A program made the position numbers and the translations under genes. Below are positions 26,162 to 35,354 of a stretch of DNA of 64,000 nucleotides, in pieces. This stretch comes from Corynebacterium tuberculostearicum SK141. Lineage in GTDB: Bacteria; Actinomycetota; Actinomycetes; Mycobacteriales; Mycobacteriaceae. The notes beneath the pieces were generated by a model. It saw only the letters and a list, made by a program, of their open reading frames with translations, did no database searches and was not told the DNA's origin. The stretch's first letter is position 1. Each line of letters begins with the position of its first letter. The stretch lies in assembly GCF_000175635.1 (NCBI RefSeq), contig NZ_ACVP01000020.1, forward strand, positions 1 through 64,000, given 5' to 3'.

Positions 26162-27169
26162 ATGCTAAAGACGTTCCTTAAGCCGGGTTGGGTTCTACTG
26201 CTGCTGTTCGTCGTGGCTTTTTCCTACCTTGCTTTTACCGTCCTTGCCCCGTGGCAGCTGGGCAAGGACGATGACATTGTGGAACGCAACGAGCTCATCA
26301 CCCACGCCTATGAGGCCGATCCCCAGCCGGTGGAAGACCTCGTGGATGATAACGGCGCCATCAAGGACGATGAGTGGTCCCGTGCCACCCTGCACGGCCG
26401 ATACCTGCCGCAGGACGAGGTGCTGCTGCGCCTGCGCCCGGTCGATTCCGGTCCGTCCTACCAATCTCTGGTTCCCTTCCGCACCGATTCTGGCCTGACC
26501 ATCTTGGTCAACCGCGGCTGGGTCAAGGCCGGCGAGGCCAACGCCGTGCCGGATATCCCTGATGCTCCCTCGGGCGAGACCACTCTCACCGGCATGATCC
26601 GCGCCGACGAGGCCGAGCACCAGTCCGCCCCCATTAAGCGGGAGGGCTACCAGCAGGTCTACTCCATCCATACGGAGCAGATTGCCTCGCTTATCGACGC
26701 CCCCTTGGCCCACGACTACATCCAACTCTCCGCCGACCAGCCCGGCGTGCTCAACCCCATGCCTATCCCGCAGCTCGACCGCGGCAACCACCTCTCCTAC
26801 GGCTACCAGTGGATTGCCTTCGGCATCATGGCCCCGCTGGGCTTGGGCTACTTCGTGTGGTCCGAAATCCGTGAGCGCCGCCGCCTGCGCGAGGAGGAAG
26901 AGGCCCTCGCCGCCCTCGACGCCGATGCCTCTACCCCATCCGAGCCCGCCGACGCCTCCGTTGCAGGCTCCGCGCCCGTAGAAACCCCGTCCCCTGCGAC
27001 CACCCAGCGCGACGCCCACGCGGCCACTGACGACGCCACCGATACCGCCACGGCCGTTCCCGCCGCGTCCTCCTCGCACGCCGCTAGCCGCCGCAATCGC
27101 TCGCGCTACGGCGACTCCAAACCAGATCACTACGCCAAGCTGAACAAGCGCCGCCGCGAGCGCTACTAG
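26162..27169 (+). CDS. SURF1 family protein
   Basis: 335 residues. A first membrane segment (WVLLLLFVVAFSYLAFTVLAPWQLG), an extracytoplasmic domain with the SURF1 features LRLRPVDSGPSYQSLVPF and TILVNRGWVKAG, and a second membrane segment (YGYQWIAFGIMAPLGLGYFVW). SURF1 assists cytochrome aa3 oxidase assembly. Unlike the compact family core, there is a C-terminal cytoplasmic tail of about 100 residues: Glu-rich coiled coil, then Ala/Thr/Pro low complexity ending in KLNKRRRERY. Confidence 0.92.
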   Translation: MLKTFLKPGWVLLLLFVVAFSYLAFTVLAPWQLGKDDDIVERNELITHAYEADPQPVEDLVDDNGAIKDDEWSRATLHGRYLPQDEVLLRLRPVDSGPSYQSLVPFRTDSGLTILVNRGWVKAGEANAVPDIPDAPSGETTLTGMIRADEAEHQSAPIKREGYQQVYSIHTEQIASLIDAPLAHDYIQLSADQPGVLNPMPIPQLDRGNHLSYGYQWIAFGIMAPLGLGYFVWSEIRERRRLREEEEALAALDADASTPSEPADASVAGSAPVETPSPATTQRDAHAATDDATDTATAVPAASSSHAASRRNRSRYGDSKPDHYAKLNKRRRERY

Positions 27170-27220
27170 GGCCCCGGCCTGCCTAGGCCACCTAGCCCGC
27201 GTTGCCTGAACATCCGCCTA

Positions 27221-27280
27221 GGCCCCAAGGAATAGCCACGTTAATGCGTAATGCCCTCTCCTCTTGGGGCATAACGTGGC
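27221..27280. other. Interleaved inverted repeats (possible pseudoknot)
   Basis: Downstream of SURF1: GCCCCAAG (about 27222-27229) pairs with CTTGGGGC (27263-27270), and GCCACGTTA-x-TGC (27235-27247) pairs with GCATAACGTGGC (27269-27280). The order A-B-A'-B' allows either two alternative hairpins or an H-type pseudoknot in the RNA. No gene lies in 27170-27370. Confidence 0.45.
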
Positions 27281-27324
27281 CACAAGTTGGCTCTCGAGGC
27301 CTTACCGCCTAAGCCCACCAACGC

Positions 27325-27364
27325 AAAAAGACCGCTTCCCGGAACCGAATCCGGGAGGCGGTCT
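27325..27364 (-). terminator. Intrinsic terminator of tRNA-Val
   Basis: On the minus strand a GC-rich stem (AGACCGC..CCCGG pairing with CCGGG..GCGGTCT) is followed by TTTTT. It begins 7 nt after the tRNA 3' end. Confidence 0.85.
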
Positions 27365-27370
27365 GTCTTG

Positions 27371-27443
27371 TGCGGCCTGAGGGGATCGAACCCCCGACCT
27401 ATTGGGTGTAAACCAATTGCTCTTCCAGCTGAGCTAAAGCCGC
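27371..27443 (-). tRNA. tRNA-Val (TAC anticodon)
   Basis: A 73-nt cloverleaf. Acceptor GCGGCTT pairs with AGGCCGC; the D arm is GCTC..GAGC. Anticodon stem ATTGG/CCAAT encloses loop TTTACAC, giving anticodon TAC. The T arm is GGGGG TTCGATC CCCTC. The CCA end is not encoded. Confidence 0.95.
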
Positions 27444-27511
27444 ATGCGCTCTTGCGCTGTTAGAAACAGTAGCGCAGGTTGCTAAAGCAACACAAATCGG
27501 CAGGTAAAGCC

Positions 27512-27910
27512 CTACTTCTTGGTGTAGCCGCGCTGCACCAAGCACGAGCCTTGCCACTCCCCTAGGCGCTCCGCCTTGGTCTGCACCAGGCCTGCCAGCT
27601 GAGCGGACTCAGAGATGAGCCCAGGCTCGACGGTTCCCGGCTTGCCGGCGCCCGGAGTAAGCAGCCAGACTGCGCCGTTATCGGCCAGCGGGCGGCTCGC
27701 ATCCACCAGTCCATCCACAAGGTCGCCATCTTCTTCGCGCCACCAAAGAAGGACTACATCGCACAGCTCGTCATTTTCTTCTTCCAAGAAGTCGTCGCCG
27801 AGCACGGCCTCGATCGATTCAGAGATTGCGGTATCGCAATCCTCGTCCCAACCAAGCTCCAGGGCGATCTGCCCTTCCTTGATTCCGAGCTTGACTGCAG
27901 CGTCAGCCAC
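27512..27910 (-). CDS. DUF3052 family protein
   Basis: 132 residues from GTG 27910, with AGGAAGG at a suitable distance; the longer open frame to 28006 is not used. The sequence ADAAVKLGIKEGQIALELGWDEDCD is the typical DUF3052 N-terminus. It is conserved next to aceE in mycobacteria (Rv2239c) and corynebacteria. Function unknown; acidic and soluble. Confidence 0.88.
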   Translation of the reverse strand: MADAAVKLGIKEGQIALELGWDEDCDTAISESIEAVLGDDFLEEENDELCDVVLLWWREEDGDLVDGLVDASRPLADNGAVWLLTPGAGKPGTVEPGLISESAQLAGLVQTKAERLGEWQGSCLVQRGYTKK

Positions 27911-28247
27911 TATGCATTTCCTTCCTAATTTAGTGAATGTCTGGTCCGCGTATCGCCCGCATCCTGCGGGTAAATCGCGGCTTAATAGAAGTATTTTAAC
28001 GCCCACCGGCCCCTTTTACCCGCCTAAGGGCCGCAATTCCCCCATTTTGCAGGCCCTGCCGCCAGCGCAGCTGGCTCCACAGAGTTAGCAAACTACCCTC
28101 TTTTACCCCACCGAAATTTACAAAGATACTGGTTATGGCGATGTAACGTACCGCACGTCCCCTTAAGTCGGACTTCACAACGACTGTGGATCTGTGAGCG
28201 CGTATCCTAGTAAGCAAACTGTGCAGACCCTTAAATAGGAGGTTTAA
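27911..28247 (+). promoter_or_regulatory. aceE promoter/5' region
   Basis: 337 nt without a gene between the divergent DUF3052 gene and aceE. It contains a TATCCT -10-like hexamer near 28203 and a perfect AGGAGG Shine-Dalgarno (about 28236-28241) 6 nt before the aceE ATG. Other sequence is unremarkable; no regulator site can be assigned with confidence. Confidence 0.4.
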
Positions 28248-30995
28248 ATGGCCGAGAAGGACGCCCACCAGGGCGACTCCAACTTCCCCCTCATCCGCGA
28301 CGGCGTTGCATCGTATCTTCACGATAATGATCCAGAAGAGACCCGCGAGTGGATGGACTCCCTCGATGGTCTGCTGGACCACTCCGATCCGGAGCGCGCC
28401 CGCTACCTGATGCTGCGCCTGCTCGAGCGCGCCACTGCGAAGCGTGTTGAGATGCCATCGTTGACGTCTACGGACTTCGTCAACACCATCCCCACCACCA
28501 TGGAGCCGGAATTCCCGGGTGATGAGGAGCTGGAAAAGCGCTACCGCCGCTGGATCCGCTGGAACGCAGCCATCATGGTGCACCGCGCACAGCGCCCGGG
28601 CATTGGTGTGGGCGGCCACATCTCCACCTACGCAGGCGCTGCCCCGCTGTATGAGGTCGGCCTGAACCACTTCTTCAAGGGCAAGGACGATCCTTCGGGC
28701 GGCGACCAGGTCTTCTTCCAGGGCCACGCTTCCCCAGGCATGTATGCGCGCGCATACATGGAAGGCCGCCTGACCGAAAAGGATCTGGATAGCTTCCGCC
28801 AAGAGGTCTCCCGCGGTGAGGGAGAGGGCCTGCCGTCCTACCCGCACCCGCGCCTGATGCCATGGTTCTGGGAATTCCCCACCGTGTCCATGGGCTTGGG
28901 CCCGATTAACGCTATCTACCAGGCACGCTTTAATAAGTACCTGGAGACCCGCGGCATCAAGGACACCTCCAACCAGCACGTCTGGGCTTTCTTGGGCGAT
29001 GGCGAGATGGACGAGCCAGAATCCCGCGGTCTGCTGCAGATCGCATCCCTCTACGAGCTGGATAACCTCACCTTCGTGGTCAACTGCAACCTGCAGCGCC
29101 TCGACGGCCCGGTTCGCGGCAATACCCAGATCATCCAGGAGCTGGAGTCCTTCTTCCGCGGCGCCGGCTGGGAGGTCATCAAGGTCATTTGGGGCCGCGG
29201 CTGGGATAAGCTGCTGGAAAAGGACACCGAGGGTGCCCTGGTCAACGTCATGAACACCACCTCCGATGGTGACTACCAGACCTTCAAGGCCAACGATGGC
29301 GCCTATGTACGTGAGCACTTCTTCGGCCGCGATGAGCGCACGGCCAAGCTGGTAGAGGACATGTCCGATGATGAGATTTGGGCACTGCGCCGCGGCGGCC
29401 ACGATTACCGCAAGGTCTACGCCGCCTACGCTCGCGCGCTGGAGAACAAGGGCACCGGCAAGCCAACCGTCATCCTGGCGCACACCATTAAGGGCTACGG
29501 CTTGGGCCACAACTTCGAGGGCCGCAACGCCACCCACCAGATGAAGAAGCTGACCCTGGATGACCTGAAGCGCTTCCGCGATAAGCAGGAGATTCCGTTC
29601 TCCGATGCGGAGCTGGAAAAGGATCCATACCTGCCGCCGTACTACCACCCGGGCAAGGATTCCCCGGAGATCAAGTACATGCTGGAGCGTCGTAAAGAGC
29701 TCGGCGGCTTCCTGCCGGAGCGCCGTGAGGACTTCACCCCGCTCGAGGCGCCGGCGCTGGATAAGCTGCGCTCCGTGCGTAAGGGTTCCGGCAAGCAGGA
29801 AGTAGCTACCACCATGGCCCTGGTGCGCACCTTTAAGGAGATCATGCGCAACAAGGAGCTGGGCAAGCGCGTTGTGCCGATCATTCCGGACGAGGCCCGC
29901 ACCTTTGGTATGGACTCCTGGTTCCCCACCATGAAGATTTGGAACCCGCGCGGCCAGAACTACGTCCCGGTTGACCATGACCTGATGCTTTCCTACCGCG
30001 AGGCCACCGACGGCCAGATCATGCACGAGGGAATTTCTGAGGCCGGCGCCGCTGCCTCCTTCACCGCGGCAGCTACGTCCTACGCCACCCAGGGCGAGGC
30101 CATGATTCCGCTGTACATCTTCTACTCGATGTTCGGTTTCCAGCGCACCGGCGATGCCTTCTGGGCGGCCGGTGACCAGATGGGCCGCGGCTTCATTATC
30201 GGCGCTACCGCCGGCCGCACCACCCTGACCGGTGAGGGCCTGCAGCACATGGACGGCCACTCCCCGGTCTTGGCCGCTACCAACCCGGCCGTGGTTTCTT
30301 ATGACCCGGCCTTCGGCTACGAGGTTGCGCACCTGGTCACCCGCGGCATTGAGCGCATGTACGGCAAGGACAACGAGGCCATCATGTACTACCTCACCGT
30401 CTACAACGAGCCGGTGCACCAGCCTGCCGAGCCGGAGGACTTGGACGTGGAGGGCCTGCACAAGGGCATCTACCACTACAACACCGCTGAGGGCGGCTCC
30501 ATTGCCGCCAATATCTTGGCTTCCGGCGTGGGCGTGCACGAGGCGCTGCGCGCGCAGCAGCTGCTTGCCGACGACTTCGATGTCAAGGCCTCCATCTTCT
30601 CCGTCACCTCCTGGAACGAGCTGGCCCGCGACGGTGCCCGCCGCAACAAGGAGGCCCTGCGCAAGGGCGAGGAGCCGACCGAGGCATTTGCTACCTCCCA
30701 GCTCAAGGGCTACGAGGGTCCGTTCGTTGGCGTCTCTGACTTCACCACCGAGCTGCAGGAGCAGATCCGTCCGTACGTCCCAGGTACCTACATCACCTTG
30801 GGTGCGGATGGCTTCGGCTTCTCCGATACTCGCGAGGGCGCACGCCGCTACTTCAACATCGATGCCGAGTCCATCGTCGTCGCCGTACTCGATGGCCTGG
30901 CTCGCGAGGGCAAGATTGAGCGCTCCGTTGTGGAGAAGGCAGCCAAGGATCTCAAGCTGGATGATCCGACCGCTACCACCCACATCGAGGACTAA
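28248..30995 (+). CDS. aceE: Pyruvate dehydrogenase E1 component, homodimeric
   Basis: Thiamine-diphosphate-dependent decarboxylation of pyruvate. 915 residues, the normal length of the single-chain E1 found in gamma-proteobacteria and actinobacteria. The ThDP motif is present as [32 protein letters not shown]. Other conserved blocks are [19 protein letters not shown] near residue 120 and the [16 protein letters not shown] loop in the C-terminal half. A strong terminator follows. The long antisense frame across this gene is not coding. Confidence 0.98.
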   Translation: MAEKDAHQGDSNFPLIRDGVASYLHDNDPEETREWMDSLDGLLDHSDPERARYLMLRLLERATAKRVEMPSLTSTDFVNTIPTTMEPEFPGDEELEKRYRRWIRWNAAIMVHRAQRPGIGVGGHISTYAGAAPLYEVGLNHFFKGKDDPSGGDQVFFQGHASPGMYARAYMEGRLTEKDLDSFRQEVSRGEGEGLPSYPHPRLMPWFWEFPTVSMGLGPINAIYQARFNKYLETRGIKDTSNQHVWAFLGDGEMDEPESRGLLQIASLYELDNLTFVVNCNLQRLDGPVRGNTQIIQELESFFRGAGWEVIKVIWGRGWDKLLEKDTEGALVNVMNTTSDGDYQTFKANDGAYVREHFFGRDERTAKLVEDMSDDEIWALRRGGHDYRKVYAAYARALENKGTGKPTVILAHTIKGYGLGHNFEGRNATHQMKKLTLDDLKRFRDKQEIPFSDAELEKDPYLPPYYHPGKDSPEIKYMLERRKELGGFLPERREDFTPLEAPALDKLRSVRKGSGKQEVATTMALVRTFKEIMRNKELGKRVVPIIPDEARTFGMDSWFPTMKIWNPRGQNYVPVDHDLMLSYREATDGQIMHEGISEAGAAASFTAAATSYATQGEAMIPLYIFYSMFGFQRTGDAFWAAGDQMGRGFIIGATAGRTTLTGEGLQHMDGHSPVLAATNPAVVSYDPAFGYEVAHLVTRGIERMYGKDNEAIMYYLTVYNEPVHQPAEPEDLDVEGLHKGIYHYNTAEGGSIAANILASGVGVHEALRAQQLLADDFDVKASIFSVTSWNELARDGARRNKEALRKGEEPTEAFATSQLKGYEGPFVGVSDFTTELQEQIRPYVPGTYITLGADGFGFSDTREGARRYFNIDAESIVVAVLDGLAREGKIERSVVEKAAKDLKLDDPTATTHIED

Positions 30996-31041
30996 TCCCC
31001 GCATTGGTGCGGGCTAGCCCCCGCGCCACGCGCAAATAAAA

Positions 31042-31075
31042 GGCGCCGCCGGCTTTACCGCCGCGGCGCCTTTTT
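31042..31075. terminator. Bidirectional intrinsic terminator
   Basis: GGCGCCGC pairs with GCGGCGCC, followed by TTTTT on the plus strand and preceded by an A-rich stretch (AATAAAA) that gives T residues on the minus strand. It lies between the convergent aceE and hydrolase genes. Confidence 0.9.
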
Positions 31076-31107
31076 CGTGCCTCGAGAGGCTCCTTCGAGA
31101 AGCCTGC

Positions 31108-32106
31108 CTACACCGCGTCGAGAACGCGGCCGAGCGCCGCGGAGATGGCTTCAGGGTCTTCGAGAATCACCATATGTCCGGAGCCTTCTACCGTCTGCAG
31201 GCTCGCGGCGGGCCAATTCTCACAGAGCACTTCGGATTGCGAACGCGGGGTGACGATATCGGCGGTGCCCACCACTACCTCACCGTGGAGTTTGGCCAGT
31301 CGTTCTGCGGCACCATACTCGGCGTGATCCAAAAGGTCGTCGAAGAAACCGGAGTAGGAGGCCAAGGGGGTATCGAGAAGCATGGCAACGTGGAATTGCA
31401 GCTTCTCCATCTGGGGAAAGCCGGCTAGGGTCACGGCAAAAAGCGGGGCAATAAAGCGGGCAGCTTCGAAGCGGGCACTATCGACGCGGCCAGGTAGGCG
31501 CAGGCACAGGCGGTAGAGCGCGTGCAGGGACTTGGACTGCAAGATCTGGGCCACGCCCTTGGCCGCAAAGCGGCGCATAGAGGTAGAAATCAGCAGAGCG
31601 CCCTTGATGCGCTCATAAACCTCGGCCGGCGCACGACGGATGAGGTTCAAGGCAACCATGCCGCCCAGGGAATGGCCCACGATGACCAGATTGCCGTGGG
31701 GAGCACGCTCGCGGATGACGGCTAGGACGTCGTCGGCAGCCGCGTCAATGGTGCACTCTTCTGGGGCGACCGTGGAGGATTGCCCATGCCCACGCAGGTC
31801 CACCAACAGTGCGCGCGCGTTGCGGCCGCGCAGGTAATTGGCCTGGTCATAATAGGCCTCTGAAGACAGGCAATAGCCGTGAATGAAGACCACCGTCACT
31901 GGGGCGTCCTCTTGGCCAACTTCGTACCAGGCGATGTCTAAGCCATCGTGGTCCACGGTGCCGGACGCGCTGATGTGGGTAAGCCCCGGCTCGGTAGAGG
32001 GATCATGCAATCCGCCATAGAGCTTTTCCAGCTCGGCGCGGTGTGAGGGGCGCAGGCGCTTGAGCCAACTACGCGCCACAACGGAAGAACGTTTTCTCAA
32101 TGCCAT
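31108..32106 (-). CDS. Alpha/beta hydrolase
   Basis: 332 residues from ATG 32106. Alpha/beta-hydrolase fold: oxyanion strand VVFIHGYCLSSEAYYDQ, nucleophile elbow GHSLGG, acid in VVGTADIVTPRSQ and histidine in EGSGHMVILEDPE. Substrate not predictable. It is divergent from the acyl carrier protein gene with only 27 nt between them. Confidence 0.9.
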   Translation of the reverse strand: MALRKRSSVVARSWLKRLRPSHRAELEKLYGGLHDPSTEPGLTHISASGTVDHDGLDIAWYEVGQEDAPVTVVFIHGYCLSSEAYYDQANYLRGRNARALLVDLRGHGQSSTVAPEECTIDAAADDVLAVIRERAPHGNLVIVGHSLGGMVALNLIRRAPAEVYERIKGALLISTSMRRFAAKGVAQILQSKSLHALYRLCLRLPGRVDSARFEAARFIAPLFAVTLAGFPQMEKLQFHVAMLLDTPLASYSGFFDDLLDHAEYGAAERLAKLHGEVVVGTADIVTPRSQSEVLCENWPAASLQTVEGSGHMVILEDPEAISAALGRVLDAV

Positions 32107-32133
32107 AACGGGATCAATACTAGACTGGTGGGC

Positions 32134-32427
32134 ATGGCAAACGACCTCAGTGCCCAATTGCAGGCAAAGTTTAATGCGAGTGCGCCGGACAAGGAGCCGG
32201 AGCGCGATACTCTCGGCCAGCTCATCGCACTCATCCACAAGGTCACCGGGATCGAGGAAGACTTGGGCCGCGAGACCCGCCTGAAGGATATCGGCGTGGA
32301 GTCGCTCGATCTGGTGGAGCTTACCGTTCGCGCGGAAGAGGCTTTCCAGGTGCGTTTTTCTGAGGAGACGATGCTCAACAGCGAAACCATCGGCGATATC
32401 GCCGAGTATGTGGAGGATCACCAATGA
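32134..32427 (+). CDS. Acyl carrier protein
   Basis: 97 residues from ATG 32134 (an in-frame GTG lies at 32128). The phosphopantetheine site reads GVESLDLVELTVRAEE, with the attachment Ser in an E-S-L context instead of the common D-S-L. The rest (acidic helices, ETIGDIAEYVEDH) is standard. It is syntenic with the ACP that follows aceE in C. glutamicum and mycobacteria, but no fabD or kas gene accompanies it here. The stop overlaps the next ATG by 4 nt. Confidence 0.93.
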   Translation: MANDLSAQLQAKFNASAPDKEPERDTLGQLIALIHKVTGIEEDLGRETRLKDIGVESLDLVELTVRAEEAFQVRFSEETMLNSETIGDIAEYVEDHQ

Positions 32428-33209
32428 TTTCTTACCTATCAGACATGGACGGCGTACTCATCAAAGAAGGTGAGATGATCCCTGGTGCCGATAAATTTAT
32501 CCAGGCACTCAAAGACAATGACATCGAGTACATGGTGCTCACCAATAACTCCATGTCTACCCCGCGGGACCTATCTGCACGCCTGCGTAATACCGGCCTG
32601 GATATCCCTGCAGAGCGCATCTGGACCTCCGCTACCGCTACCGCGAACTTTCTTTCCAGCCAGGTAAGCTCCAGCAAGGCCTACGTAGTGGGCGAATCCG
32701 GCCTGACCACCGCCATGCACGAGGCGGGCTGGATCCTCACCAACGATGACCCGGACTTCGTTGTACTTGGCGAGACCCGCACTTACTCCTTTGAGGCGAT
32801 TACCACCGCCATTAACCTCATCCGCGATGGTGCGCGTTTTATTGCCACCAACCCGGATGTCACCGGCCCCGCCCCCACGGGCGTACTTCCAGCTACCGGC
32901 GCCGTAGCTGCGCTCATTACCGCCGCCACCAACCGCGAGCCTTATTACGTGGGCAAGCCAAATCCGGTCATGATGCGTTCGGCGCTGAATAATATCGGCG
33001 CCCACTCGGAGGAGACGATCATGATTGGTGACCGCATGGATACCGATGTGAAGGCGGGCCTTGAGGCCGGTATGCGCACGGTACTGGTACGTTCCGGCAT
33101 TTCCGATGACCACGAGATTTCCCGCTACCCGTACCGCCCGTCGGCCGTGCTGAAATCCGTGGCAGAGCTGCCAGACAGGATCCTGGATCCTTTCGCAGAG
33201 GCGGAATAG
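32424..33209 (+). CDS. HAD-IIA family phosphatase (NagD-like)
   Basis: 261 residues. HAD motif I is SDMDGVLIKEG, motif II is VLTNNSM, the lysine is in YYVGKPNP, and motif IV is IMIGDRMDTDVKAG. The C2-type cap lies between motifs II and III. NagD-like enzymes dephosphorylate nucleotides or small sugar phosphates. It is translationally coupled to the acyl carrier protein (ATGA overlap). Confidence 0.93.
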   Translation: MISYLSDMDGVLIKEGEMIPGADKFIQALKDNDIEYMVLTNNSMSTPRDLSARLRNTGLDIPAERIWTSATATANFLSSQVSSSKAYVVGESGLTTAMHEAGWILTNDDPDFVVLGETRTYSFEAITTAINLIRDGARFIATNPDVTGPAPTGVLPATGAVAALITAATNREPYYVGKPNPVMMRSALNNIGAHSEETIMIGDRMDTDVKAGLEAGMRTVLVRSGISDDHEISRYPYRPSAVLKSVAELPDRILDPFAEAE

Positions 33210-33243
33210 TCCATAGCCGAGCGCACCACCCGGCGGCAGAAGC

Positions 33244-33280
33244 AAAGGGGTTGGCCAGCAGCAGCTGGTCCAACCCCTTT
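33244..33280. terminator. Bidirectional intrinsic terminator
   Basis: A perfect 11-bp stem (AAAGGGGTTGG with CCAACCCCTTT) enclosing CCAGCAGCAGCTGGT. T/A ends on either side serve both the HAD gene (plus) and the convergent gene 33289-33807 (minus). Confidence 0.88.
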
Positions 33281-33288
33281 CGTGCCTT

Positions 33289-33807
33289 CTACGGCAGGCG
33301 CACGGCAGCACTAAAGCCGTGGCGCTGCGCGAGGTAGCGCACGACGCAATCAAGCGCGTCCAGCTCCTCGCGGGTGCCGGTAAGCACCTGGTGACAGCCG
33401 ATACCGCTGCCTGCGTTGGCGCAGGCGTTGCCGCCTTGGGCAAGCGCCGCTACGGAAAGCCCATCCCGGAACCAACGAGTGCACCACTGAGCGGTCAGTG
33501 GGTCATCGCCCGGAATGATAAATTCCGACTCGGTACGGATGCACCGATCCATGGCGTGTTCAATCTCCGAGCGCAGCGTGCGCGGCATCCCGGAAATCTT
33601 GAGCACACCGGTGACCACGGTGGCGCCGCCGTTGACGGAGGGCCACGTGGAGGTGGAGGCCGGCTGTTCAACCGGCGCAGGGTTAACGCACGTATTCATA
33701 GCCGATTCTCCCTCGACATAGATCACCACCGCACGAGGCCTGCCGGCCCGGCGCGATGCAAGACGAGCTTCGTCTTCCCCAACGAACTGTCTGATGCGTC
33801 TGCTCAC
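33289..33807 (-). CDS. Hypothetical protein
   Basis: 172 residues from GTG 33807 (AGGA 8 nt upstream). An equally good start is ATG 33699 (GAGGGAG upstream), giving 136 residues (MNTCVNPAPVE). The part from the ATG on contains cysteines (CIRTE, WCTRWF, NACANAGSGIGCHQ) and a regular C-terminal domain (GTREELDALDCVVRYLAQRHGF). No family recognised. AGA codons in the first part are unusual for this genome and favour the shorter form. Confidence 0.65.
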   Translation of the reverse strand: MSRRIRQFVGEDEARLASRRAGRPRAVVIYVEGESAMNTCVNPAPVEQPASTSTWPSVNGGATVVTGVLKISGMPRTLRSEIEHAMDRCIRTESEFIIPGDDPLTAQWCTRWFRDGLSVAALAQGGNACANAGSGIGCHQVLTGTREELDALDCVVRYLAQRHGFSAAVRLP

Positions 33808-34174
33808 AATTTTCCTGCGTCACACCCCTCCCTACAACCCTCAACTTTCACTTCAACCCCCATTCGCTAAACCTCAACCCTAGGTACAGACTGGGGCCAA
33901 AGTTGCAGGTGAAACCAATGTTACAAATGTGAAATTTGGAGTTTGCTGAGAAAATTCTGCCCCTTCTTGACGGAAGGAAACAGAAGCCCTGCTCACGCAC
34001 GAGAACGCGCAACTAGAATCTCACGCAACCGCCGCCCGTGCGCTCGCGCCGGTCTCCTGCGCCGGATGGCCCCTTCTCGCACGAAATTCCCCGACTTCTC
34101 CCCGCCCCGCGGGGGAGCCTTCCACCGCACCACTTCCCCCAGTGGAAGGCGCTCGCTCCACCAAAGCGGGCAGA
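33808..34174. other. Intergenic region with hairpins
   Basis: About 370 nt without a convincing gene. On the plus strand a TAGAAT -10-like hexamer lies near 34013. Two stem-loops follow: CTCCCCGC/GCGGGGGAG (about 34098-34117) and CCTTCCAC/GTGGAAGG (about 34118-34149). They could be 3' structure of the serine hydrolase mRNA (minus strand) or part of a small RNA. No T-run follows. Confidence 0.3.
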
Positions 34175-34969
34175 TTACAAAGAGTTCCAGATGGCGGTAT
34201 TCGTATCGTGCCAGAGCGGCTTGCACCATTCGCCAAAGTCGCGGTTTGTGAGCGCGACCATGGCATAGTCGCCGGCGACCCAGAGGTAGGTGCCGGACAT
34301 GCCGAAGTGACCGACGGCGTCGGCAGGCAGGGCGCCCATCCAGTGATCTTTGTCGCCGTGGATTTCAAAGCCTAGGCCCCAGGTGCAGTCTTTGAAGCTG
34401 CCGTAGCCCGGAACAATGCCGCGCAACCCGTCGAAATGCACGCGGCGCATGTCGGCCACGGTGGATGGGTGCAAAAGCTGTGGGTCCTGGACTTCCGTAG
34501 CAAAGGCCGCGAGGTCCTCCACTGTGGAGACCAAACCGTGGCCGGCCGAGCCTTCGAGCCGGGTGGACTCCATGCCCAGCGGGGCCAATATGCCTTCACG
34601 CAGGTACTCGGCAAAGTCCATGCCCGTGGCTTCGGCCACGGTATCCGCGGCCCACTCATAACCGGCCGAGGAGTAGATGCGGCGCTCGCCCACCGGCTTT
34701 TGCGACTCCCGGGAATCAAAGGAAATCCCAGAGGCATGCGCAAGCAGGTGCTCGAGCGTGGAGCCTTCCGGGCCGGCTGGCTGCTCAAGCTCCACGGCGC
34801 CTTCTTCCACGGCCAGCATCACGCCGTAGGCTGCGACCAGCTTGGTTACCGATGCCACCGGAAACTCGCGGGCGGTATCCCCCACCGTTTCTTGCACCTC
34901 GCCGCGGTGCAGCAAGGCTCCGGCCACCGTATCCGCGGGCCACTGGCTAATTTGGCTAAATTCACTCAT
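34175..34969 (-). CDS. Serine hydrolase, beta-lactamase/class C PBP fold
   Basis: 264 residues from ATG 34969. The S-x-x-K nucleophile motif is SVTKLVAAYG and the Y-x-x motif is YSSAGYEWA (serine in place of the usual Asn). The fold-typical HLLAHASGISFDS and GHFGMSGTYLWV (H-x-G) follow. No signal peptide, so probably cytoplasmic, as for esterase-like members. Substrate unknown. Confidence 0.88.
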   Translation of the reverse strand: MSEFSQISQWPADTVAGALLHRGEVQETVGDTAREFPVASVTKLVAAYGVMLAVEEGAVELEQPAGPEGSTLEHLLAHASGISFDSRESQKPVGERRIYSSAGYEWAADTVAEATGMDFAEYLREGILAPLGMESTRLEGSAGHGLVSTVEDLAAFATEVQDPQLLHPSTVADMRRVHFDGLRGIVPGYGSFKDCTWGLGFEIHGDKDHWMGALPADAVGHFGMSGTYLWVAGDYAMVALTNRDFGEWCKPLWHDTNTAIWNSL

Positions 34970-35040
34970 ACTCACCAGCCTACTGAGCCTCATTCGGAAG
35001 CACTGGACCGCTGTGGGCGCGCCTTTTTGAGCCGGTCGCC

Positions 35041-35120
35041 CCTTAGGCCTACTGGGCCCGCGTACGCCTTGGGTTCACGAATCCCACATACCTTAGGTCT
35101 ACAGGGCCCCGCACACCTTA
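35041..35120. repeat. Tandem imperfect 30-bp repeats
   Basis: CCTTAGGCCTACTGGGCCCG (from 35041) and CCTTAGGTCTACAGGGCCCC (from 35091) begin two related ~30-bp units 50 bp apart. A third CCTTAGGTCCA begins at 35116 and forms the left arm of the adjacent inverted repeat. Confidence 0.7.
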
Positions 35121-35209
35121 GGTCCAAGGTGATCGGGCCGATCTGAGCGAATGGACCCCTCAATTCAGCCCTAAAGGCCTCAAATCAGCCCGATCAAACT
35201 GGACCTAAG
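35117..35209. repeat. 93-bp imperfect palindrome
   Basis: CTTAGGTCCA (35117-35126) and TGGACCTAAG (35200-35209) are exact complements, as are GATCGGGC (35131-35138) and GCCCGATC (35188-35195). Pairing continues inward with CGATCTGAG against CTCAAATCA. It lies between divergent genes, so it is not a terminator; no T-run. The remaining 35210-35354 shows no other element I can name. Confidence 0.75.
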
Positions 35210-35354
35210 CCACCGAAGCCGGCGAAAGACCCCTCGAAACCGCCCAACCGCCAGACGCGTCAGTCCCACAGGAGGCCGCCCAAGTAAACCATCGGTTAAA
35301 ACAACAAGAACATTTTATGGAATCGGACAGGAAACGGTTGCACACCCACTAGAC

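Noticed and set aside
27996..31004. 1002-codon open frame on the minus strand
   Set aside because: It is antisense to aceE, whose reading is unmistakable; the frame is an effect of high GC codon bias.
34098..34149. GC-rich hairpins as an intrinsic terminator
   Set aside because: Stable stems but no U-run on either strand.
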